Positions 41,430 through 54,000 of a stretch of 64,000 nucleotides of DNA are shown one piece after another. Under the pieces are notes generated by a model, which made no database searches, was not told the DNA's origin, and saw nothing but the letters and a program-made list of their open reading frames with translations. Source of the DNA: Azolla caroliniana (Eukaryota > Polypodiophyta); the NCBI GenBank assembly GCA_043228905.1, contig JBHGNT010000021.1, positions 9,610,001-9,674,000 on the forward strand. Reading direction: 5' to 3'. Each line of letters starts with the position of its first letter. The stretch's first letter is position 1. The translations under genes were made by a program, and so were the position numbers.

Positions 41430-43979
41430 TTGTTGGCGCACCGTGATTGTTGTGTAAATTAGTGATTTTCTACTTGTATCAATGCTCGTCCTATAGGTTT
41501 GTTGTTGCATGTTATACAGAATAGTCTCGGGTCTATCGATGCTCCGATGTTGTACAATTAATGTTGGTTCTAGTATCGATGATGTAGTTGTGTAGAATTT
41601 GACCCTTCGTGTGTATTTCCATTATGTTATGATATAGTCTTCGAATTTGTGTATGTTAGATCCATTAGATTGGGTTGATGGTAGTGAGTTCATAGATGAG
41701 GATGTTGTATTTTGATTGTCACCAATCATGTGTTCATTTTGTGACTTCTCTAATGTTGCTCTGTCTTTTGAGGATTCTGTTGTTAATGCTCGAGGGAGTC
41801 TTATATTTGTGATTCCATTTGTACAATGCCTATTCCCGGTTGCTTTCATTACATATGATGACCTAGAAAATAAATATTTCTCCTCAAACTCCATAGGACG
41901 GATCAAAGTTATTTTACTTGAATTCGAAAGGTAAATTTTATATGCTTTTACTTCATATGGCTCTCCATATCGAACAATTTTATCTTTGATTCACAGATCC
42001 TCAAGTTTTGTTCTATTGACAGGTTGTACCATGTTCCTCACGGTTTCTAAATGTTTCACATGAACCTTGTAAAACACCATGCTACTAGATTGATACGTAA
42101 TTGAAGAGGCCTTCCTCATCTAGACCTAACTATTTCAGGGCCAATTTGCGTATTTGTTTCCATTTTCTCTCTATGCCAAAATTGTTTAGCTTTGTGAACC
42201 ATTACTACAAATGTAACAAATCATGCGATTAGGTATCAGGGGTCAATCCATATGAGGATTTGTCATCTAATTCCTTTGTTTTGGGGATTCTTGTTCTCAA
42301 GCCATGAGTCAAAGAATCTTTTCCTTGAGATACTCCCTTAATGTCTCGCATCATGTTGCGATATCAATCTTTTGAAGAGCCTCAATCAAACATTCTACCA
42401 GCTATGAGAGTAATGACTCCCCTAAACCCTAAAAGAATTGGTTTATTATGACTTGTCAAAGAAGTTTAGTGAACTCCTTCCTATGTCATAGCTGTCCATT
42501 ACCTTCTTCCCATTCCTTTGACAAATTGTAAATATGCATTATATTTGGCTATCTCCCAAAGAAATCTGGGGCATGACTTCTCTCCCAATGATGATGGAGT
42601 AACTCCTCCATTTCTTCCCAAAGAATAGCATCCTTTTACATGACCCTAATCCACTAAACTATGGATTTGGCCACATCTTTTACCCTTCACCTTTGAGAAA
42701 GGGAGGTTGTGTATTCCTCAACATTTCAAGAATTTAGGGTTAAGGATTCTCTGCCTGTTAAAAAGCAATTTGTGTTGTGTAACAAACAACAATGTTTTGA
42801 AGCCCTCTAAATAGCTTATAACGGAAATCAAACCACCTCATTGGTTTACCGTCTTGAAAAATCACTTATCCCTCTTTAAGTCTTATTTCCTTACATCTAT
42901 GTCACTCTTAGATCCTTGCAGCAAATTGCTGTTTGGAATCAAATTCTGCTATTCCTTTCTCAATCCATAGTATTTGGTGAGAGATACCAAAACAAACTGT
43001 TGCCAAGCCATGGATATGAGAGTGATTACAACTCTCTTTGACTCTCTCTTTTTTTCTTTAGCTTGATTTATTAAACTTTATATGGTTGATTTAGTATTCA
43101 GCCATTTCACTGCTTAGCAAGAGATGATATAAACTAACCTGCATCAGACAATTTCATTCCCTACATCCTCAAGTCAAAGTTGGTACTAATGACTTCATAC
43201 AATGTCTTACATAGATCTATGAAACATGAAGGTGAATCATCAACAATGTAGACAGTTGATCTTGATGATCATACTAGTTTCCACTATATATGAATCAATT
43301 CGTACAATACCTGAGTCTTTTCAAAGAAAACAGAAATAGAGAAGTATATTGCGTTCCAATGATGAATATGAAAGAGAATATTGATGTATACATTACAAAA
43401 GGATCTTGCTAGATGCACTAAAAACATCCAACTAAAACGAACCATAAAACTTGAAATAAATTCAGCAGACATCGGGTAGAGAGCAGATTCGGCGAATTCA
43501 CACAGCCAAAATAGGGATATCGAGGACCTCCTATGGCGATATCTCATGAAATGGCCAGGTGGGGGATTAGATGTCATGAATTGTGTTTGTGTGCGAGCGG
43601 GGATGGATTAATTTAGGGCATAACAAATCAATAGATTGTGTTGAAGAGTCATCTAATATAGACTAGGGCCACAATTTTACTGCAAGACCTAGCTATCTAT
43701 AGAAGAAGACATGGAGATTTGTTACTGTAATCTAGGATAACAAAAAGGATCAATTAAAGTGTGTGTGTGTGTATGATGGTGTGAATAAGGCTAGATTAAT
43801 TGAGTAGTAAATGATGCTCAAATGTGTGTGCATGATGAGATTAACTGGATTTGATTGAACCACTTATGGTAAGGTAAAATGCCTTTGCAATAATTCCTAA
43901 ATCAAGTTGAAGAAGCAAGCCACATGCATGTTTAGGGAGAATCCTTGTTTCGAGTAACTGGCATGTTAACTTAGGGATT
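41430..43979. other. Intergenic, no supported gene
   Basis: AT-rich. Short open frames at 41622-41906 (minus) and 43284-43577 (minus) show no recognisable domain. The left flank nearest 43979 is the 3' side of the RALF-like gene. Confidence 0.5.
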
Positions 43980-44252
43980 TTATTCGGTGATCCTTGCGCA
44001 CGCAGTGATGAAGGTGCAGGAGCGGGTATAAGGGTTGGCCGCACCCGATGCCGCACACCCGTAGTAGGACGCGCCCGCATTGGAGCAAGGCACCGAGTTC
44101 GCGATGAGTGCCCCATAGCTAATGTACGTGGTCACGTTGGTGTCGGACACGAATTGTGCGCGCACATTGGCCACCATGCCTACTAAGCCCACAATCACCA
44201 ACACCATCAAAATCCTAATTGTGACATTCCTACTGCTCCCCATCCTACCCAA
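43980..44252 (-). CDS. RALF-like secreted peptide
   Basis: A 90-aa intact single-exon ORF. RALF peptides are secreted ligands for FERONIA/CrRLK1L receptor kinases and LLG co-receptors. They raise apoplastic pH and modulate growth and cell-wall sensing. Residues about 12-28 are a hydrophobic signal peptide, with likely cleavage after VRA (residue 32). The mature part has the receptor-binding YISYGAL (43-49), four cysteines (56, 66, 79, 85) in the family pattern and NPYTRSC (73-79). There is no dibasic RRxL site for S1P cleavage, so it is of the short type lacking a propeptide. It follows the usual order (YISY, then two Cys pairs) closely. It is surrounded by AT-rich non-coding DNA, with CT-rich sequence just upstream of the start (44330-44362). 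Confidence 0.88.
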   Translation of the reverse strand: MGRMGSSRNVTIRILMVLVIVGLVGMVANVRAQFVSDTNVTTYISYGALIANSVPCSNAGASYYGCAASGAANPYTRSCTFITACARITE

Positions 44253-44532
44253 ACCTCCTCCTCCTTCCTCCTCCTCCTTCTAAAATCTCTTCAAAGTTTG
44301 GTGGTATTCTTCCTCTCCTACTTCTCTTCCGTCTACTTCTTCTCTTTTCTTTTCTTTTTCTCTACATGTTGTGGCTTGTTTACTCTAAAATAGACATTTC
44401 CTCCCTTGTGGTCATGTTTTTCTACAAAAGCCAGTTCATCAAAAGCTCATCACCCCCCCACACGTCTTCTCCATATGTTCAAGTTAGTGCCCTAGAAATA
44501 TGGCTCACCACAAAAAGTAAAGAGAAAACATC

Positions 44533-44574
44533 CCCCCCCCCCCCCCCCCCACCCACACACACACACACACACAC
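44533..44574. repeat. Poly-C run and CA microsatellite
   Basis: About 18 consecutive C followed by ACC and then about ten CA units, upstream of the RALF-like gene. Confidence 0.9.
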
Positions 44575-44599
44575 GTACACATAAAGACTTTTTTATGAT

Positions 44600-47550
44600 C
44601 TCTATATGTATAATGACCCCACTCACTCATCTCAACATCCACACTTTCTACTACGCTTCCTCATGACGCAATTTGATGCACCATAAGCCGATACTGATAT
44701 TACGTGCAACGCACATTCTCTTGTGCAAAATATCTATCTATGCATGCTAACCAATCCACCTTTTTTCGCAAATCTCAAAGAGACATTTAACATTCCATCC
44801 TCTACATATCTGACTTTCGTATTTTAATGGATATATCTTGAACACACACCTTCTCGTTTCTTTATTACGGAAAAAAAGGATTGTCCTCCATGTGATTCTT
44901 CCTCGCTATGGCCACCATCTTTTTCATACTTAACTCGTACGTAGACTACCGATTTCTTGAAACTAGTAAAATTGTCTTACTCTACTAGTCTCTATGTCCC
45001 CACGATTTCCTACATTTGTTGTTTCCCAACTATGCAATGATGTGAAATTCCATGATTCAAAACTATTCTGAAATGATATGATTTGAGCAAAGTGGTTTCA
45101 ATGGGCATCATATATTTGACATTTATAAGCACAGATGCTAACAACATATCTTCACATGCAATCTAATCTAAACTTTATTAGCTTCATCACACACAAAACA
45201 CACTCTTGCTTTCTCTTTTCTCATTCCATATGTCATGTTTGACCTCTAAAGGGGTGAGGATGATAAAATAAATCTATCTAGATCTGAAAACCCATTTAAC
45301 TCCTTTCTCATTCATTGAATTATTTTCCCTATTTCTCTTTTTGAAGAGATTCATAGTTTGGATCAACCTATGTGTGCAAATAATAAGTAGTTTCGAAACC
45401 TTAAGGAAATCGTATCCTTTATGTACATTACGACGCATTAGTTCGATGCAATTCCATTATTTGTCCTCTATCTCAACAACATTTATGGTAGGAGGAGATT
45501 AATGTAAGTGATTCCTTTGATCTAACAATGGTGTCAATCAATAGCCTATTCACGTGATAAACCAAAAATAGTGGTATTTGCGAGAATGTAAATGAACACA
45601 TTGTTTGAGATGTGATAGAAAATGAGAGACACAACTTCTATTTGCAATGCCATGGATGTACTTTAATGTGAGGGGAATTTGACAACCACCTTTGCAAGAA
45701 TACATGTTATATTTTGTTTGCTAGTGAGCTTCTTGAAATCTTTGCTCCCTCTTTTTTCCAATGTTGTCATTTATAATGTAGTAAACATTACTTTCATGTA
45801 TCTACCAATACATTGTGAATTTTACATAGCCAACCTACAATAATCTCGATTCTAACTTCAAGAATGTAAGGGGGGGGGGGGCACAATATGTAAGCCCTCC
45901 AAATGATGTGCATTCAAGGTATAATAAATTGTTGAATTATTTGTAAATTTTCAATGAACTGAACATTAAATTCTCTATACACTGAGGAAAAACCTCTTTT
46001 ATGTGCTACATGGATGTAGCCAAAAAATGTATAGCTTGAACACCCTTTTTAGATTGTACATTCTCTTATGTACATAAGAAAATGTATAGCATTGAAGTCA
46101 CATTGTATAACTATGCATGCCATTATGATCCCCTTTCTGCATAAAATCACAATAGAAATGTGACTACATATTGATGCTATATTTCTTTAATATTTTCATA
46201 TCAATATCATGCCTTACAAGAAAATGCTAGTATGCAACAACACAATAACATTAAGTTAAACACATGATAGGCATGTGTAATGTTAAGTTGTACATGGTAG
46301 GTATGTGAAGTACATACATTAGCCTAATAGTGAAACCAACAACAATTCTGTGAAGAGGTATAAATTTTATGCTTTCTCATACTTAAGGTGAAGCATTCTA
46401 AATGGCTACTATGTGGACAACCTATAGGAATTGAGTTATTTCTTGGAGTAATGTAAAGATTAAACATCATGACTATGTTTTGTAGGATGTCAATTTAAGT
46501 GCCTAAACTATGCTTTAACTACTCCATTGAAATCCCTATAAAAATATGAGAAGAGAAGCTTTGAGACACATTTAAAAATGTCCTACGTTTACAACGTACA
46601 TGGCATGAGTAAAATTTTGGAGTAACGTTCAAATTAGATGACATGAAGCAAATGTTTTGTATAATGCCAAGTTAAGAGACTCAACTATACACAATTCCCT
46701 ATTACTAATTTCTATAGAATAAAAGGAAAGGCATTGAGTAGAGGATTTTAAAAATACTTAGCAATTTTTGGTCAGTTAATCCCATTAAGATGAAGGTCCA
46801 TGATCTTTCCATGCCACTGTCACTTACCCACGATGTAACTCTTTTTAAAACACTACACAACTCTTCTTTAAAAGTCTATATCTCATGCGAATAATTTTAT
46901 AAAACAATTCGGACATAGTTCTCTTTTTTGTTGTTGATCATTATGAAAGAGAAAGAAAATGAGATATTACATTGACATCTTCAAAATACAAATTGACCTG
47001 TAGGACCAAATAAAATACTTTCAAAGGGACATGATGTAAATCTATTGTGAAATGCACATAAAGAGAATCCAAACTAGCTTGCCTTGCTTCTTCTTGCTCA
47101 ATTTATAGTTGATACATAGGTACCCATTTGGGTTTGCTTGGCACAAAGGAACAAATGTACACCACAACATGAAGGCATGAGCTTGCACCAAAGTGACAGC
47201 GCATTATGGTCAAAGTGGTGCACACAAGTGTTTACATCCTCAATTGGAACTAAATGAAGGCACTAATAGAAGTGTTTCGGGCCAAGAAAGCATTAGTGCT
47301 ACACATTAGGACCTATGGGTGTATGTGGTGCACATGTTCTAAACATCAATAAGGGGAAGTTGGAAGCCAAAATAAAGCAATGTATCTTTCTCAAATAACA
47401 CTAAAGAGTCGATGCACCTCACTGAGAATAATGGATTCTCAAATGACCTTATCAACAAAAAGAGGTACTCCACCCAATGTGGACATATTGTCTACAAAAG
47501 GAAGCTACACCATTCGAAGGTAATGACTCATTGGTTTGGCTTGTTGTAGA
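44600..47550. other. AT-rich region without recognisable features
   Basis: No open frame over 60 codons, no LTR or TIR pairs and no RNA gene that I could recognise in nearly 3 kb. It has only a short G run (45871-45881). It may hold old, unrecognisable repeats or RALF regulatory DNA. Confidence 0.6.
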
Positions 47551-47623
47551 GTCACCAGAAAAGAAAATACATAATTATACTCAATAGCTCCTTGATAAGG
47601 TCATGGGTTCGAGTCTTGCCATA

Positions 47624-48412
47624 TCATGACACCCGACCTGCAAGGGATAACTGTTGCGAGTCCCAATATACCAACTTACGCTTCATTGATAATAGCAATG
47701 GTGATAGCATCACTCCAGATGGTAAATCTATACCAACAAGACAACGTAAGTAACGAATCGGCTCCCCATGATTTAGCCAATGGAATGCAGGTCCTGGATA
47801 CCATTGTGGATGCGGTTCATCACTAGTCCAAAGGCCTACAGATTTATTCCAATTGAGAGAGGCTCCAGTAGCATCTAAAAATATCTGTAAAGCATTATGT
47901 ACCCGATCAAGATTAACAAAATCTCCACGAATATTAAGAGCAGTGTCATCCGCAAACTCTACATCAAGAACTGTCAAGTTTGCAATAGGTAAGGCTATTC
48001 CTTGGATGGCCACCATCGAGGATCTAAGAAAAGCTAATAAAGCTTCCCCAAATAAAATAAAAAGAAATGGTGCTAACGGACAACCTTGTCGAATAGATCT
48101 AGAAATTGGAAATAATGTACCATTGCCTCCAGAAAATAAAACTGAGCTAGACGTGTGTCTATATAATGCAGACACCCTTTTTATCCATCCACTTGGAAAC
48201 CCTAATCTTGATAGAACTGCCTCCAGAAAGTCCCAATCTACTTTATCATAAGATTTCTCAAAATCTAATAATAGTATAGCAAGGGATTGTTTGTGATGTT
48301 GAGCCAATGCAATCATCTCCCAAAAAAGGAAGATATTGTCAAAGATGCTTCTATCTTGAAGGAATCGTGATTGTGTATCATGTATAATACTTACTTTGTA
48401 TGCCGAGTACAA
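47624..48412 (-). pseudogene. LINE reverse transcriptase fragment, inverted copy
   Basis: A 262-residue open minus-strand frame of non-LTR RT: SRFLQDRSIFDNIFLFWEMI, DFEKSYDKVDW, SIRQGCPLAPFLFIL and the catalytic EFADDTALN. It ends with the LVYWDSQQLSLAGR block, which normally leads into the thumb region. The upstream endonuclease is absent. Its left end joins about 37 bp of the chromovirus LTR in reverse, the same LINE/LTR junction that exists in the opposite orientation at 49077/49078. Confidence 0.9.
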
Positions 48413-48418
48413 TAGTCT

Positions 48419-48634
48419 ATGGAGCTAAACAAATGCCAATTGAGAAGAAAGGACAATTGCATTAGTGACTTGGTAGAAGAACAAAAACCCTTATGGCTCC
48501 AAGCCTTAACAGAAAAAAGGAAGCATATTGAGGTCGCAAAGAAATATGTCGCACAACAAGACATGTCATGGTGGGATGTATTTTTTAGTGATCAGAAAGG
48601 AATTATTGACAATTGTGTATCTGGTCATAACTGA
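48419..48634 (+). CDS. Hypothetical 71-aa ORF
   Basis: Short open frame, charged at the N-terminus with a Trp-rich end (DMSWWDVFF). No domain recognised. It lies in the loop between the two LINE copies and may be part of an old element. Confidence 0.15.
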   Translation: MELNKCQLRRKDNCISDLVEEQKPLWLQALTEKRKHIEVAKKYVAQQDMSWWDVFFSDQKGIIDNCVSGHN

Positions 48635-48942
48635 ACTTTGGAAATACCATTCACATGGTTGCTACAACATGATCATATAAATAAAACTCCAGAGCAACCA
48701 ACTAATGCGATTAATGACAGTTTGGTCCATCCACAACAAAGAGACCAAGGATGACCAAAGCAGTTGAAGCTAGATGGAAATATGATGTCGACCATCAGAG
48801 CCATGTTGACAATGTGGACATAGGTCCTCCCTTGCTCCTCTATTCTTCTTGATCTTTGTATAAATTGATTGGAGTTTCAGGAAACTCAATGTGAGATTTA
48901 CTATTATCAAGGAGCTATTGAGTATAATTATGTATTTTCTTT

Positions 48943-49077
48943 GGCTAAATCATGGGGAGCCGATTTGTTACTTAGGTTGTCTTGTTGGTATAGATTTACC
49001 ATCTGGAGTGATGCTATCACCAATGAAGCGTAAGTTGGTATATTGGGACTCGCAACAGTTATCCCTTGCAGGTCGGG
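48943..49077 (+). pseudogene. LINE fragment left of chromovirus
   Basis: Encodes WLNHGEPICYLGCLVGIDLP to the LAGR block of a LINE RT, on the plus strand. It continues in the same frame at 59667 after removal of the chromovirus and one TSD copy. Its left end is an abrupt junction with the inverted 39-bp segment. Confidence 0.85.
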
Positions 49078-49513
49078 TGTCATGATATGGCAAGACTCGA
49101 ACCCATGACCTTATGTTATATGGGTCAAGCTCTTGACCATTAGATCATCTATTGTAATACGTAAGATATTATTTTCATTTACATTTTATAATAGGAAATT
49201 AGTGTATATTCCAGATTTCTCTGGAACATTCTAGAAGCTTCAGGATTACTCCTGAAAACACTATAAAAGAGGGCACTAGGCATTATGTTGAACCAAATTG
49301 GTTCAATGCCAGTCTTAAGCCTTTTAGCCACCATTGTATATTCTCTTCACATAATACATATCTTTCTTATCATCACTCTCTCCCTCTCTCGATCTCTCTC
49401 TTTCTCTTCGTCTCGCTCACTTCTTCCTTCTATCGAAGAAGTTCTACACCTCTCATAGTACTAATCCTTCGTTTAGTACTAAATCCTTCTCTGTCTTAGT
49501 ACTGTTCCTGACA
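49078..49513 (+). repeat. Chromovirus 5' LTR (436 bp)
   Basis: Starts TGTCATGATATGG and ends TTCCTGACA. TATAAAAGAGGGC near 49262 is a plausible promoter. Same length as the 3' LTR. Confidence 0.93.
49081..49152 (-). other. tRNA-like module at start of chromovirus LTR
   Basis: On the minus strand an A-box-like GATCTAATGGTCAAGAG and an excellent B box GGGTTCGAGTCTTGCC are spaced as in a tRNA, antisense to the LTR. The 3' LTR has the same at 59229-59300. Confidence 0.55.
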
Positions 49514-49585
49514 GTTTGAACCAATTTTCTACCTTCTGTCTCTCTCATTTCCTACTAATCTCTTATTCCTCTTTTCTTTCATCCC

Positions 49586-50349
49586 ATGGCCACTGTTAGT
49601 GCTGAAGAATATCAATCTGTTTTCTCGGAATTTCAATGCTTGAAAGAGAAGTTCCATGCTTTGGAACAAGAAAACCAACAGTTGCTGGGGGGGATCTTTA
49701 GCAAATCTCCTTAGAAAAGCAGCAAACGCAACAATAGCATGGGGAACTTGCGTTACGCGTGCAACAACTCGAAGCAACCATCGTAGCGATGCAACAACAA
49801 TGGCCCGGAACACAAGGGATTCATAAAGAACCCAAGATTGGCCTTCCCACGAAGTTCGATGGAACGCGATCGCAGTTGAGAGGGTTCCTTAACCAGGTAC
49901 GATTAGTTATTCAAATGCATCCTTCCTGATATCCCACCGATGCATCACGAGTGGGTTTAGTAGGCACTTTCTTAAGTGGCTCGGCGTTGTCATCGTTCGC
50001 TCCACTATTAGAAAAGGAATCTCCGTTACTCAACAATTTTGAAGAGTTTCTAGGTGAGTTTAAAGCATGTTTCGGAGATATTGACAGCATCAGGACCTTA
50101 ATCAACAAAATTCGGCGATTACGCCAAGGTGACCGTCCAGCCTCCGCATACGCTGTAGATTTTCGCCTACTCGCCACCGATATCCCTTGGGATGATCAAG
50201 CGTTGATGGAGCAATTCTGTTATGGTTTATGCAATGACGTCAAGGATTTACTCTTGACCTTCCCCGAAGAGCCAAAGTCCTTAACAGAAGCAATCAGTCG
50301 CGTGGTGAGATGTGACAACCGCCTCTTTGAGCGACGTTCGGAAAGACAA
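49586..50349 (+). pseudogene. gag: Chromovirus gag, N-terminal part
   Basis: The ATG at 49586 starts a gag whose first 40 codons form a coiled coil. A run of seven G (49687-49693) shifts the frame. After further stops (near 49735 and 49926) the capsid core is open from 49951: SALSSFAPLLEKESPLLNNF, then an FLGEFKACFGD block, IRRLRQGDRPASAYAVDFRL and RSERQL. It is interrupted by copia E at 50350 and resumes in the same frame at 55785. Confidence 0.88.
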
Positions 50350-50354
50350 CTACA

Positions 50355-51037
50355 TGTTGGGATTACGGTCCCTCCGGATGGGATGGTCGGATGTCCGGGA
50401 ATCGGGAATGAAGACCCGAATGAAGAGTACCCGGTATCGGGAGCCGGATGATGAAGACCCCGGCTACGGAGCCGGATGACGAAGACCCCGGCTACGGAGC
50501 CGGATGATGAAGACCCCGGCTACGGAGCTGGATGACGAATGTACCCGGAGAGAGAGATCCGGATGCGGGGACATATCTGTGAATGTGTTTGCCAAGGGCC
50601 CTTGAGGCTATATTTGTAAATAGCCCGAAAGTCATATGTGTATAAATATGACTTAGGGCAAACAGTTTGTTGTTGTTGCTGTATGTTGTTGCCTAGCGAG
50701 TATTGCCACTCTTATGCGTGTGCAAGAGTGAAGAGAGCAGCCGAGAGAGAGAAAGAGAGAGAGAGAGACGAAGAGGTCGTTGCCTCTGTGTATTACCGCC
50801 GCCTATGGCGAAGACAGTGAGCTCAAGGTTGTTGCCTTGTAGCTTCACCATTGTACATCTCTGTTTATAGTGATAGTTGGAGTCTGAGGACTCCCGTGGT
50901 TTTTCCCACTTAGGGTTTTCCACGTAAAACATCCTGTGTACTCTTCTCTCTATTGTCTTCGTGCATTTTTTTTGGTATTTCCCGTTTTCTGTGAGTTAAT
51001 CCTATTCCTCGGTTGTGGCCGAGCACTGTGTTCAACA
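50355..51037 (+). repeat. Copia E 5' LTR (683 bp)
   Basis: Starts TGTTGGG and ends TTCAACA. Contains 28-bp tandem units (50440-50540) and TATAAATATGAC near 50641 as likely TATA box. A GA-rich tract lies at 50740-50770. Confidence 0.94.
50440..50540 (+). repeat. 28-bp tandem units in copia E 5' LTR
   Basis: GAGCCGGATGA(T/C)GAAGACCCC with GGCTACG, three full units plus a partial fourth. The 3' LTR has two units fewer, which accounts exactly for the 56-bp length difference. Confidence 0.92.
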
Positions 51038-51040
51038 AAT

Positions 51041-51052
51041 TGGTATCAGAGC
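51041..51052 (+). promoter_or_regulatory. Copia E primer binding site
   Basis: TGGTATCAGAGC three bases after the LTR, the perfect initiator tRNA-Met complement. Confidence 0.95.
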
Positions 51053-51068
51053 GACGGTAACACAGAAA

Positions 51069-54000
51069 ATGGAAGGCGGCAGCAGCGGGCAGCCGGGGAT
51101 GATGGTGTTGAATGCGCAGAACTACGCCGACTGGAAGATAAAGATGGAGGATCTGCTCATTGTTCGGGACCTGTATGAACCGATCGACAGGTCGGAAATA
51201 CCCAAGGGGGTACTTGAGACGGAATGGAGGCTTCTGAACCGGAAAGCCATTGCAAACATTCGGCAATACGTCGACGTGAGCGTTCTACAACACGTGGCGA
51301 ACGACACCAACGCATATGAGATGTGGCGGAAGCTGTCGGGCCTCTACGAGAGGAAGAATGCGTTGAACCGGACCTCCCTGATGAGGAAGATAGTGAACCT
51401 CAAGTACCGGGACGGCGAGAGCATGGTGGAACACGTAAGCACGTTCATGGGATTCGTGAACCAGCTTGCGGCGATCAAGTTCCCGTTGGAGGATGCAATG
51501 CAAGCCATCATCCTGATGTGTACATTGCCGGAAAGCTGGGAGAACTTGGTGGTGACTCTCAGCACCTCCTGCACCGAAGATAACTTGTCCCTACAAACGG
51601 TAAAGACAAGTATTTTGAACGAAGAAGCGCGTTGGAGAGATAAAGAACCGGCCTCCGACTCGAAGGCGCCGCTTACCGAATCGGAACGGGGAAGACAACG
51701 GAACCGGAGTCCGCAAAGACGGGAGAAGTCGGGGACCCGGTCGCAGTCAAGAGGAAGGCCCACATGCTTCCACTGTGGGAAGCCGGCGCACTTCCGGAAG
51801 AATTGTCGGCATTACCGAAAAGACAACGGAGCCGACGACACCGATTCGAAGAAGTCACCGGAGCGAAATGGTGCATACCGGGGAGCCACGGACCGGAGAG
51901 GTCCGGATCGGCGAGGGCAGGACCGGAAAGGAACGAAGACACTCGCGGCAAGTGAAGAAGAGATAATGCTCATTACCGAAGAGAGGGAGCTGAACCTTGC
52001 CGGTGAAGAGATGACCTGGGTGGTCGATTCCGGAGCGTCGTTCCACCTGACCCCGGAGAAGAAATACTTCTCATCCTACACAGCCGGTGAGCACGGCTGT
52101 GTCCGGATGGGAAATGAAGGTACATGCCGGATTGCCGGCATAGGAGACGTGTGGTTGATGACATCAACCGGATGCAAGATGCTGCTGAAGGATGTTCGAC
52201 ACGTTCCGGAGGTTCGATTGAACCTGATTTCGGCCGGGAGGCTAGACGATGAAGGCTACACGGGTAGCATCCGGAACGGTGTCATGAAGTTCAGCAAAGG
52301 GAGCCTGATAGTGGCTCGGGCCCGGAAGATCAACACAATGTACCTGATGAATTCCCGGCTATGTCCGGAGGAGCCGAACGTGGCAGCTAACACTGCCGGT
52401 GAGCTGTGGCACAAGAGACTGTGCCACATGAGCGAGAAGGGGATGAAGAGGCTTGCAGAAGACAACCTTATTCCGGTGAAGCATGTGCATCTGGAGAAGT
52501 GCACCGATTGCCTGGCCGGTAAGCAGAACCGAGCCTCCTTCCACTCAAGGCCACCGACGAGACGTAGCGCACCATTGGAGTTGGTGCACACTGACGTGTG
52601 TCAAGTAGAAACGAAGTCACATGGCGGAGCCCAGTACTTCGTGACATTCATTGATGACCACAGCCGGAAGCTCTGGACGGCACCGTTGAAGACAAAGGAC
52701 CAAGTGTTGTGCGTCTTCAAAGAACTCCACGTGAGAGTGGAAAGGGAATCCGGCAAGAAGCTGAAAGCGATACGAGCGGATAACGGAGGGGAATACCGGG
52801 GGCAGTTCACGGAGTACTGTCGCTCAAAGGGAATCCGGCTCGAGTTTACTGTGCCGAAGACGCCGGAACTGAACGGGCTGGCCGAGAGGATGAACCGGAC
52901 CATAATGGAGAGGGTCCGGAGTATGCTGGCGCATGCGAAATTACCCAAGGGGTTTTGGGCTGAGGCAATGTCGACGGCGACATACGTGATAAACAGATCA
53001 CCCTCAGTACCTTTGGACGGAGACACGCCGCAGAGAGTGTGGACCGGTAGGGAAGTATCCTACCGGCATCTGAAGGTGTTCGGGTGTCTCGTATATGTGC
53101 ATGTGGCAAAGGACCGGAGAGGAAAGCTAGATCCAAAGACCCGGCCATGCATATTCCTCGGTTACGGCGACGACGAGTTTGGCTACCGAGTATGGGACCC
53201 GGTCGACAAGAAGATATTCAGGAGTCGTGATATCATCTTCATGGAGGACAAGACACTCGCCGACTGGGAGTCGGAGAAGAAGATGAAGAGCTCCAAGTCG
53301 ACCGGTGAGGATCAACTCTATGAGGAGTAGTCCCGACCGGCAAGGGACCGGTTAGCACTCGAGGATCCGGCCGAAGACGGTGAAGAAACAGAACCGGCCG
53401 AGGAAGATGAAACTGATACCGGAACCGGCCCCGATCCCGAAATGGTTTCGGATGAAGAGGAAACGGAAGAGCCGGTTACCGAAGCTCCGGAACGGAGATA
53501 TCCTCTAAGAGAGAGAAGGGCCCCCCGGTGATTTCCGGAACCAGAGCATGTGCTGCTAACCGACGAGGGGGAGCCGGAGAGCTTTGAAGAAGCAAAGCAT
53601 GACACCCAGAGCCGAAAGTGGTTGAGTGCCATGCAGGACGAGATGGATTCCCTGCATGAGAACCACACATATGAACTTGTGGAGTTGCCGAAAGGAAAAC
53701 GGGCACTTCGAAACAAGTGGGTGTTCAAGCTGAAACCGGGAGATGCCGGCAACCCCCCGAGATACAAAGCCAGGATCGTGGTGAAGGGGTTCCAGCAGAA
53801 GAAGGGCGTCGACTTCGACGAGATATTTGCCCCGGTAGTGAAGATGACCTCCATCCGGACGGTGCTGAGCATAGCGGCAAGCATGGACCTCGAGGTAGAA
53901 CAGATGGACGTGAAGACGGCATTCCTTCACGGTGACCTCGAAGAAGAGATCTACATGCAGCAACCGGAAGGATTCGAGAAGAAAGGGAAGGAGCACCTGG

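Larger units (their letters stand above)
47560..49115. repeat. Interrupted inverted duplication around LINE/LTR junction
   Basis: Bases 47560-47598 reappear inverted at 48904-48942. Bases 47599-47760 (LTR start plus LINE end) reappear inverted at about 48943-49115, with a 12-bp difference. The arms are about 1.1 kb apart. The right copy is the real LINE/chromovirus junction. Confidence 0.88.

Noticed and set aside
43284-43577. 97-aa minus-strand ORF as a gene near RALF
   Set aside because: No start context, domain or repeat family recognised; could be chance in AT-rich DNA.
51015-51068. Upstream in-frame ATG of copia E gag
   Set aside because: It lies inside the LTR and upstream of the primer binding site; the ATG at 51069 is the natural start.
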